From the NCBI RefSeq assembly GCF_009711135.1, contig NZ_WMIC01000002.1, forward strand, positions 62,001-126,000: DNA of 64,000 nucleotides, in the 5' to 3' direction. The notes under the pieces are model-generated. The model was not told the DNA's origin. It searched no databases and saw only the letters and a list, made by a program, of their open reading frames with translations. Positions 33,841-41,384 of the stretch are shown here, piece by piece; position 1 is the stretch's first letter; each line of letters opens with the position of its first letter. This DNA comes from Flavobacterium sp. LC2016-01 (GTDB taxonomy: Bacteria; Bacteroidota; Bacteroidia; Flavobacteriales; Flavobacteriaceae). Both the position numbers and the translations under genes were made by a program.

Positions 33841-33879
33841 TGTACTTTCAAAAAACGATTTAATTAAGAAAAAGTAAAT

Positions 33880-33914
33880 TGAGGGTCAATTTGGATGATT
33901 CAGATCAACCCTCA
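33880..33914 (-). terminator. Hairpin between the first and second GH30 genes
   Basis: TGAGGGT (33880-33886) and ACCCTCA (33908-33914) pair in the 90-base gap between the tandem GH30 genes. It has no strong T tract and may tune relative expression rather than end transcription. Confidence 0.45.
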
Positions 33915-33930
33915 TTATTTACAAATAATA

Positions 33931-35382
33931 TTAATATACAAGTGTTTGTATAGCATGCGCAGGAATCTTAACTACAGTCTTTTCAGCAGCTATAATTAAG
34001 TTATAGGTAATCTCTTTGTCTGACTGGTTCATGACAATTGTTGCCATTGTTCCATCAGTATTTAAAAATGAAGTACTCAATAAAGCACTTCTGCTCACTG
34101 CAGTACTAACACGAACTGCATTTAAGTGAATGAATTTCGAAAAATGTCCGATGTAATAATAAGACGGTGTATAAATCAATTCACCAGTTGTTGTATCTGC
34201 GTGAATTGGTGCAAAACAAAAGTTACCTACGTGGTTAGGGCCTCCGTTTTGATCTAAAAGAATGTTCCAATCCGTCCAGCCGGCTGTTCCATTATTAAAA
34301 TCATTAATCATCGAAATACCGTATCTTTCGCCGTTACCCCAAAACTGATATTTTTTGGCATCAAATTTTTCAACGCATCCTTCAGTAAATAAAAGACCTT
34401 TATTTGGATATGCTTCGTGTACTTTTCCAACATTATCAAACATTGATGCTCCGCCAGACCAGTTTTCATACCAGTGAAAACCCATTCCCCAAACATACTT
34501 TGAAGCTTCTGGATCAGAATAAATAACATTTGCTCTGTAGTTCATTAAATCACGGTTATGATCCCAAACAATGATTTTTACATCGCCTAGTTTTTCTTTT
34601 TTCAAAGTTGGTCCAAGAAAGTTTTTGATAAAATCTCTTTCGGCTTCGGCAGTATAAATACAAGATTCCCAAGTTTGAACCGCCATTGGCTCATTTTGAG
34701 TTGAAGTTCCCCAAATAGGAATTCCTTCTTTCTCATATTCTTTTATAAATTTGGCATAAAAATTAGCCCAAGTCTGATAATATTCAGGCAATAATGTTCC
34801 GCCTTTAAGGACATTCTTATTGTCTTTCATAAAAGCATTTGGTGACCATGGAGCAACATAAGTTGTTAATTTCCCACCAGCTTTTGCAATAGCCTGTTTG
34901 ATTAACGGAATACGAAATTGTCTGTCATGCTCAATAGAAAAGGTTTTTAAATCCTTATCGCCTTCTTTGATATAAGAATAGCTTCCACTGCTAAAATCAG
35001 AACTCTGTATCGTTGTTCTTAGCAAAGAATAGCCAATTCCTTTTTGTTTATCGTAGTAAGCATTTAAGAATTCTGCTTGTTTTTCTTTAGAAAGTTTAGC
35101 AAAAATTTCGGCACTCGCGTCAGTAATCGCACCGCCAATTCCCATGAAAGTTTGGAACTTTTTTGAAGGTTCAACAAATACAGATGATTCTACTTCAAGA
35201 GGCTGTTTTGATGCTGAAAAAGTTAAATTATCGGTAGAAGTTAATCTTAAATTAGAATTCTCAGCTGTCGTATATACGGTTACTTTTTTTCCGTTGGTTG
35301 TAAATTCTTTTTTTGCTTTGGGCTGGGCAAAAGCAGCCACTGAAAACAAAAAACATAGAATTTTTAAACTATTATTTTTCAT
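33931..35382 (-). CDS. GH30 glycosidase, soluble (first GH30, FTEG type)
   Basis: 483 residues with a signal peptide (cleavage after FAQ, about 20) and no lipobox, so periplasmic or secreted. Catalytic Glu231 in TQNEPMAVQTWESC and Glu334 in LLFTEGC. Beta-sandwich segments flank the barrel, as usual for GH30. Paralog of the next gene. It is the first hydrolase after the SusCD block, separated from it by a terminator-like hairpin. Activity is probably on beta-1,6- or beta-1,3-glucosidic bonds, but GH30 also includes glucosylceramidase and xylanase branches. Confidence 0.94.
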   Translation of the reverse strand: MKNNSLKILCFLFSVAAFAQPKAKKEFTTNGKKVTVYTTAENSNLRLTSTDNLTFSASKQPLEVESSVFVEPSKKFQTFMGIGGAITDASAEIFAKLSKEKQAEFLNAYYDKQKGIGYSLLRTTIQSSDFSSGSYSYIKEGDKDLKTFSIEHDRQFRIPLIKQAIAKAGGKLTTYVAPWSPNAFMKDNKNVLKGGTLLPEYYQTWANFYAKFIKEYEKEGIPIWGTSTQNEPMAVQTWESCIYTAEAERDFIKNFLGPTLKKEKLGDVKIIVWDHNRDLMNYRANVIYSDPEASKYVWGMGFHWYENWSGGASMFDNVGKVHEAYPNKGLLFTEGCVEKFDAKKYQFWGNGERYGISMINDFNNGTAGWTDWNILLDQNGGPNHVGNFCFAPIHADTTTGELIYTPSYYYIGHFSKFIHLNAVRVSTAVSRSALLSTSFLNTDGTMATIVMNQSDKEITYNLIIAAEKTVVKIPAHAIQTLVY

Positions 35383-35458
35383 TCTTTCCTTATTATATTA
35401 TTTCTAATTACAAGTTCTCAGAAAACTCATTTTCTGACAGCTTAAGGAAGGATTTAAA

Positions 35459-35493
35459 AAATAGCCCATACTCATAACGATTATGGGCTATTT
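35459..35493 (-). terminator. Hairpin separating SusCD block from hydrolase genes
   Basis: AAATAGCCCATA (35459-35470) and TATGGGCTATTT (35482-35493) form a perfect 12-bp stem with an 11-base loop 30 bases after the stop of the glycan-binding lipoprotein gene. On the minus strand it is followed by TTTTTTAAAT. It likely makes the susCD transcript more abundant than the downstream enzymes. Confidence 0.7.
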
Positions 35494-35523
35494 ACAACCA
35501 AACTTAAACTTAACTTAACTTTA

Positions 35524-36381
35524 TTATTTTCCGCGTAATTCCACGCCTTTGATTGTGATACCGCCCGGAGCAATTCCACCACCGCATCTAATCATTAAAT
35601 AAATTTTACCTGTAATATCAAATTTTACAACATTACTGATTTTATCTAGTTTTACATTTTTAGTACATCCTATAGCAGATAGTTTACCAGAAATAGTAGT
35701 GTTTCCACAACCATCCCAAGTATTAAGTCCCATTACTTTTCCGCCATCAGCATAATCACCAGAAACTGTAGCCGGATCAGTTTTGCCAGCATAAACCTCA
35801 AACCACATATCTTTTGAAGCACCACCAGACATAACCATGTCAATTGTATATTCTTTGTCTTTAATAACGTCAATTGCTTGGTAGATTCCAGCATGATCAC
35901 CAGTTACAGTAGCTCCTTTTGCACTATATGTCCAATCGCTATTTGGCTTATAAATAACTTTTTTCCAGTTAGCTTGATCAGCAGCAGTTGCAAAAGAACC
36001 ACCTTTTACAAGGTTACCTTTTACAGGGTCTGAAGTTGCCACAACCACTTGAGTGTTTGCAGTACCTGTTGCCCCTCCTGCTCCAATAGCAGTATGTGTA
36101 ATAGTATAAGTTCCCGCATCTGGAAGAACAATAGTCTCCGTCATTTTTCCTGGAGAAGCACCAGTACCTGTATCCCACATTGATGAGATTACACCTTTAG
36201 TCTGTGCAACTGCAAGGTAAGTATTTACTGCACCAGCTACTGGTGTAAAAGTAAATGAGGCATCAACGTTTGAAGCAACTAAAGTATTAGGATTTACATC
36301 GTCACTACAGCTTGATAGTGTTCCTAATGCTAAAGCTAGCATTAGGTATACACTTCTTTTCAAATTTATATTTAGGTTCAT
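35524..36381 (-). CDS. Surface glycan-binding lipoprotein (SGBP-like)
   Basis: 285 residues, lipobox Cys25 followed by SDDVN, a typical flavobacterial surface-lipoprotein start. A PKD-like domain (about 35-115) is followed by a beta-sandwich with GSFATAADQANWKK and IYLMIRCGGG, resembling carbohydrate-binding modules. No catalytic motif. In PULs the gene after SusD usually codes for a surface protein that captures glycan, which is the inferred role here. Confidence 0.85.
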   Translation of the reverse strand: MNLNINLKRSVYLMLALALGTLSSCSDDVNPNTLVASNVDASFTFTPVAGAVNTYLAVAQTKGVISSMWDTGTGASPGKMTETIVLPDAGTYTITHTAIGAGGATGTANTQVVVATSDPVKGNLVKGGSFATAADQANWKKVIYKPNSDWTYSAKGATVTGDHAGIYQAIDVIKDKEYTIDMVMSGGASKDMWFEVYAGKTDPATVSGDYADGGKVMGLNTWDGCGNTTISGKLSAIGCTKNVKLDKISNVVKFDITGKIYLMIRCGGGIAPGGITIKGVELRGK

Positions 36382-36409
36382 TTTTTTTCGGTTTTTGTGG
36401 TTAATTCTA

Positions 36410-37915
36410 CTATTGGTAGTTAGGATTTTGTTTCAATTTAGTACCATTAAGTTCAGTGTATGGTATTGGGAAAATCTCATCTGTACCAGCATTGAAACCT
36501 CTATCAGATAATGCAGCAGCTGCATCTCCCCATCTTACTAAATCAAAAAATCTATGTCCTTCACCAGCTAACTCCATTCTTCTTTCAGCTTTAATCGCGT
36601 CTAATGTTACAGGAACAGATGCTAATCCAACTCTTTTTCTAACTGCATCAAGTAATGCCTGAGCTCTTGGTCCAGACCCTAAAGCCTCTGCTTCCATTAA
36701 GTACGTATCAGCAAGTCTGATGATGTAAGAATCTTGTTTGTAGTTTAACTCTGCAGCACCTCCACCTGTACGAACATCACCTGTTCTTGGAAGGAATTTG
36801 TTCAAGAAATAACCTGTATCTTGGTAACCACCAATATAATCAGCTTCACCTGCCGCTTTAAGTGCTTTTACGTCAAGAATTGTAGCACCAAAACGTGGAT
36901 CGTTTTTCATGAAATCATACAATTTTTGAGTAGGAACACTAAAACTCCATCCTGCTGGAAGATCTGGCGCGTTAGATCCTTTTTTAGCATAACCTCTAGG
37001 TCCAACCATAACGTTTAATGAGTTTCCTTCATCTCTTCCAGAACCCCAGAAATCCCAGTTTGAGTTACCTGCACTAGAGTGAGATACTTCAATTAAAGAC
37101 TCTGCATTGAATTTGTTTGAAACTTTCCATAAATCGTTGAAATCAGCCAACAATTTATTTCCGTATTGATTTGTTTGTCCAGGAGTACCATTTACTTGAG
37201 CCAAAACTGCAGCAGCTTCAGGCTTTTTACCTTCAAATAAATATACTTTTCCTAGTAATGCTTGTGCAGCACCTTTATTAAATCTTCCACCTTCAGTTGC
37301 TACATCAACAGTATTTGGTAAAGCAGGAATTGCTTCAAGCAAATCTTTTTCGATTTGTGCGTAAACTGCTTCTGGCGTAGCTTGCTCTGGGCTATAAATA
37401 GTTCCTGTGTTTAAAGATTCCAAGATTAAAGGAATATTTTTAAACAATCTTACTAAGTTGAAATAGTAAAGTGCACGAAGTGTTTTTGCCTCAGCTGTAA
37501 ATCTGCTTTTCTTTGCAGCATCCATAGGAGCTGCTGGAAGTTTTTCAATCAAAAGATTTGCTCTTGAAACACCTTGATAATGATCACCCCAAAAACTTCC
37601 TGGAATGATGATAGACGTAAGTGAATGCGTAGAGAAATTCTGAATTCCAGTTCCATCTGTAGGACCTCCTCCACCAGCATAAAAATCATCAGATCCAGCA
37701 TTTAGCATTGCTACTAAATTTTCAAAACCACCTGTATTTTTTCTAATTGGATCATAGGTTCCCATCAAAGCAGCATAACACTCTGATTCATTAGAAAAGT
37801 AAGTACTCGTGTCAAATTGTCCTTTTGGGTCAATGGTTACGAAATCTTCAGAACAAGATCCTAAAGCTGCCATTGCCAAAGCAATATATATGTATTTAAA
37901 ATTTTTAGTTTTCAT
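36410..37915 (-). CDS. susD: SusD/RagB family glycan-binding lipoprotein
   Basis: 501 residues, lipobox Cys21 followed by SEDF. The family pattern is clear: YFSNESECYAALMGTYD, tetratricopeptide-like helices (ALYYFNLVRLFKNIPL), and the C-terminal DLVRWGD and FPIPYTEL. SusD lies as a lid on the SusC transporter and binds the oligosaccharide. The gene starts 13 bases after susC ends. Confidence 0.97.
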   Translation of the reverse strand: MKTKNFKYIYIALAMAALGSCSEDFVTIDPKGQFDTSTYFSNESECYAALMGTYDPIRKNTGGFENLVAMLNAGSDDFYAGGGGPTDGTGIQNFSTHSLTSIIIPGSFWGDHYQGVSRANLLIEKLPAAPMDAAKKSRFTAEAKTLRALYYFNLVRLFKNIPLILESLNTGTIYSPEQATPEAVYAQIEKDLLEAIPALPNTVDVATEGGRFNKGAAQALLGKVYLFEGKKPEAAAVLAQVNGTPGQTNQYGNKLLADFNDLWKVSNKFNAESLIEVSHSSAGNSNWDFWGSGRDEGNSLNVMVGPRGYAKKGSNAPDLPAGWSFSVPTQKLYDFMKNDPRFGATILDVKALKAAGEADYIGGYQDTGYFLNKFLPRTGDVRTGGGAAELNYKQDSYIIRLADTYLMEAEALGSGPRAQALLDAVRKRVGLASVPVTLDAIKAERRMELAGEGHRFFDLVRWGDAAAALSDRGFNAGTDEIFPIPYTELNGTKLKQNPNYQ

Positions 37916-37928
37916 AATTCTTTAATTT

Positions 37929-40900
37929 TTAAAATTGAATGTTTGCACCAAACAAAATAGATCTAGCCTGTGGATAAACTCCTTTATCTACACCATAAAC
38001 CTGACCTCCAATTTCTGGGTCATATCCAGTATATTTAGTGAACGTGATTAAGTTTTCTCCTGTTAGGTAAAAACGAACTTTATCTGAACCAATTTTAGAT
38101 GATATAGCACTTGGCATTGTGTAACCAACCTGAACGATTTTTAAACGTAAGTAATTTCCATTTTCTAAATAAAAATCAGACATGTTAGTGAAGTTTTTAT
38201 TTGGATCGTTATTACTTAATCTTGGATAATCATCTGAAGTTCCTTCACCAACCCAACGCTCTAAAGCTTTTGTCTGGTAGTTTGCATTCAAGACATCAAG
38301 TCTTCTTAACCCTTGGAAAATTTTACTTCCTGCTGATCCTTGAGCAAATGCCATGAAATCAAAGTTTTTGTAATCTAAGTTTACTGTAAGACCAAAAGTA
38401 TATTTAGGCAAGTTAGTTCCTAAGAATTGTTTATCATCATCAGAAATAGCTCCATCACCATTTGTATCAACCCAACGGAAATCTCCAGGCTTAGCATTTG
38501 GCTGGATTAAACCTCCACCTGCATTTTTGTAAGCTGCAACTTCAGCTTCATTTTGGAAGATACCTGCAGTTTTGTAACCATAGAATTCGTTGAAAGAATG
38601 TCCTACTTGAGTTCTTGTTACAGGTCCCATAGACTGGAAGCTAGCATCTCCAACAATGTAGTTTGTAGATGAACCTACATAAGTGATTTCGTTTTTCAAG
38701 TAAGCAACGTTACCGTTAACTCCTAAGTTAAAATCACCAAGTCTTTTCTTGTAACCTAATTCAATCTCAAAACCACTGTTATTCATATCTGCGATATTTG
38801 CAGAAGGTGCAGTAACAACTCCTACATATCCAGGAATAACAACATCTCTTAAGATTCCTTTAGTTGTTTTTTTGTAGTAATCTGCAGTAAGTGTGAAATC
38901 ATTGAACAATTTTGCATCAAGACCAATTGTTGTTTGTGCAGTTTCTTCCCATCCTAAATCAGCATTAGGCAAAGTAGAGTTTCCGTAACCAGTTGTGATA
39001 TTTCCAGAATTCCCTACTGCATAGTTGTAACCTCCGACTACTAAAGCTCTATATTTGAAATTATCGATGTTATCGTTACCAACAACTCCGTAACCTCCAC
39101 GCAATTTTAATGTATTAACTACATTATTTTCATTCCAGAATCCTTCTTTCGAAATAACCCATCCTAAAGAGAATGAAGGGAAAACTCCGAATTTTTTATT
39201 TTCACCAAAACGAGTTGATCCATCACGACGAACGATACCAGTGAAAAGGTATTTCTCCATGAAATCATAGTTTCCACGTAAAAACAATGAAGCTAATTTA
39301 TGCTCTGTTTTATCGCTTGTTGTTGTTGCTCTATCTGTTTGAGGAATATCAAAATTCCAAGAAGCATCTTTATAGCTAGAAATTGGAAGTCCGAACATTG
39401 TAGTATTAACAGCTTTTCCGATATTCTCTACATAAGCACCTTGTCCAGCTAATACATTTACTGTATGATCACCAAATTTATTAGAATAAGTTAAAATGTT
39501 TTCAACAGTCCAAGCAAATGAATTTTCATTATTCTGATTTAAATTGTTTTTATCAGCTTTAACGTTTGGATTTAAGAAGAAAACAGGTGTGAAAGCTTGG
39601 CTTCCCCAGTAAGCTAATTTACCACCAAGTGTAGTTCTGAATTTTAAATGAGATGTAATGTTAGCTTCTAAATAAGCATTTCCAACAAAATCATCAGACC
39701 AGTTATAACCGCCTAATCTTGTTTGAGTGTAAGCTAATGGGTTGCTCATCTCTTGTTGAACTAAAGTAGAGATTCCATAAGGATTTCCATTTGCGTCTCT
39801 AACAATATTTGGATTTGTATAAAAACCAGTGCTAGTTTTAGCAGGATCTGTTTCAACTAATGGAGTAAGAGGATCTAAGTTGATAGCAGAACTTAAAGGT
39901 CCACCAAACTCACTGTTTGTGTTTCCAAGAGAAGCAGATTTTTGGTGTGTATAACCAAAAGTTTGTCCGAAAGTAAAGTACTCAGAAATTTTGTGAGTAG
40001 AGTTTAAACGGAAATTTTTCTTTGTATAGTTAGAAATATCAGTTGTAACAATACCATCTTGATCTTGGATTCCAAAAGAAGCATAGAAAGTAGATTTTTC
40101 TCCACCACCACTGATGCTTAATTCATGTGTGTATCTGAAAGCTGATTTATTAAAAATTGCATCTTGCCAATCAGTACCTTTACCTAAAGCTGATGGGTTT
40201 GGATATTTAATAGGACCTCCATCTGCTAAAGATTTTTCATTCATAATTGCTCCGTACTGTGTAGCATCAAGCATTTTCAATACTTTAGCTGGAGCAGAAA
40301 CACCTGCAAATCCATTATAGTTTACAGAGATTTTACCTGATTTTCCTTTTTTAGTAGTAACTAAGATAACCCCAGTTGCAGCACGAGTACCATAAATTGC
40401 AGCTGAAGCAGCATCTTTAAGAACCTCGATAGATTCGATATCACTTTGATTGATGAAACCAATTGCACCAGCATCTACTGCAATACCGTCAATAACCCAT
40501 AGAGGATCATTTCCACCTTCTCTAAAAGTAGTTACACCTCTAATACGTACCTTCGAAGCTGAACCAGGCTGTCCAGAAGTAGATGCAACAGAAACCCCTG
40601 CAACTCTACCTTGTAAAGACTGTTCAACACGCCCGTTTGGTACTTTCTCTAAATCTGCAGCTTTAACACTAGAAATAGCTCCAGTAACTACTGATTTCTT
40701 TTGAGTACCGTATCCAACAACCACAACCTCATTTAATGACTGTGATTCTGGTTTTAATTGAAACGTAATTTTTGTTCTTCCGTTTACAGCTTCGTTAATT
40801 GTGCTGTAACCAATAAAAGTAACTGTCAAAACACCATTTGACGGTACTTGAATCTGGAATTTTCCATCAAAGTCTGATGCAGTTGACTTTTTTGTACCTT

Positions 40901-41039
40901 TTAATACAACAGTTGCACCAGGAACTGGCATTCCACTTTCATCATTTATTATTCCGTTTACTGTGACATCCTGAGCCACAGCTATAACCGAGAATAACAG
41001 AGATGAAATACAAAAAATAAATAATTTTGTTAATTTCAT
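37929..41039 (-). CDS. susC: SusC/RagA family TonB-linked outer-membrane transporter
   Basis: 1036 residues. Signal peptide 1-22, carboxypeptidase-regulatory-like domain (about 25-95), TonB-box region LNEVVVVGYGTQKKS (about 102-116), plug with the SusC hallmark EVLKDAASAAIYGTRAATG, then the barrel to the terminal Phe. It imports glucan oligosaccharides with SusD using TonB energy. First gene of the PUL operon; two 15-bp direct repeats lie upstream. Confidence 0.98.
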   Translation of the reverse strand: MKLTKLFIFCISSLLFSVIAVAQDVTVNGIINDESGMPVPGATVVLKGTKKSTASDFDGKFQIQVPSNGVLTVTFIGYSTINEAVNGRTKITFQLKPESQSLNEVVVVGYGTQKKSVVTGAISSVKAADLEKVPNGRVEQSLQGRVAGVSVASTSGQPGSASKVRIRGVTTFREGGNDPLWVIDGIAVDAGAIGFINQSDIESIEVLKDAASAAIYGTRAATGVILVTTKKGKSGKISVNYNGFAGVSAPAKVLKMLDATQYGAIMNEKSLADGGPIKYPNPSALGKGTDWQDAIFNKSAFRYTHELSISGGGEKSTFYASFGIQDQDGIVTTDISNYTKKNFRLNSTHKISEYFTFGQTFGYTHQKSASLGNTNSEFGGPLSSAINLDPLTPLVETDPAKTSTGFYTNPNIVRDANGNPYGISTLVQQEMSNPLAYTQTRLGGYNWSDDFVGNAYLEANITSHLKFRTTLGGKLAYWGSQAFTPVFFLNPNVKADKNNLNQNNENSFAWTVENILTYSNKFGDHTVNVLAGQGAYVENIGKAVNTTMFGLPISSYKDASWNFDIPQTDRATTTSDKTEHKLASLFLRGNYDFMEKYLFTGIVRRDGSTRFGENKKFGVFPSFSLGWVISKEGFWNENNVVNTLKLRGGYGVVGNDNIDNFKYRALVVGGYNYAVGNSGNITTGYGNSTLPNADLGWEETAQTTIGLDAKLFNDFTLTADYYKKTTKGILRDVVIPGYVGVVTAPSANIADMNNSGFEIELGYKKRLGDFNLGVNGNVAYLKNEITYVGSSTNYIVGDASFQSMGPVTRTQVGHSFNEFYGYKTAGIFQNEAEVAAYKNAGGGLIQPNAKPGDFRWVDTNGDGAISDDDKQFLGTNLPKYTFGLTVNLDYKNFDFMAFAQGSAGSKIFQGLRRLDVLNANYQTKALERWVGEGTSDDYPRLSNNDPNKNFTNMSDFYLENGNYLRLKIVQVGYTMPSAISSKIGSDKVRFYLTGENLITFTKYTGYDPEIGGQVYGVDKGVYPQARSILFGANIQF

Positions 41040-41384
41040 TTTTCTAAAAATTTTGGTTAATTAATTAGTAATTTGATGCAATAATAATGTTAATTTTTTA
41101 CTATCCACAAGTAAATTTCACTACAAAAACACATCAAAACAAATTTTACTACATTACAAAAACACATCATTTTTTTTACAAATAACTGATTTATAATTAT
41201 TTAAAATCAAAATTTAAGATGTTATCAAAATGTTAATTGTAAAAATAAACACTACAGTTGTATAAGATTGCTTATTTTTATCAATAAAATAGCTTTCTAC
41301 AACGAAATAGTAGAGAAACTCAACATATAAAACACTACAAAACAAGCGTTTAACGTGTAAAATTTTAAAATTCGAAAAAAAATT
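41040..41384. promoter_or_regulatory. Divergent PUL control region with paired 15-bp direct repeats
   Basis: This 345-base gap between susC (-) and the SusR-like regulator (+) has no gene. It holds two exact copies of TACAAAAACACATCA at 41122-41136 and 41155-41169, 33 bases apart, or three helical turns. For susC, a near -7 box (TATTATTG, one mismatch) lies at 41086-41079, which puts the repeats at about -50 and -83. They are good candidates for the regulator binding site. The rest is AT-rich with no further motif recognised. Confidence 0.65.
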
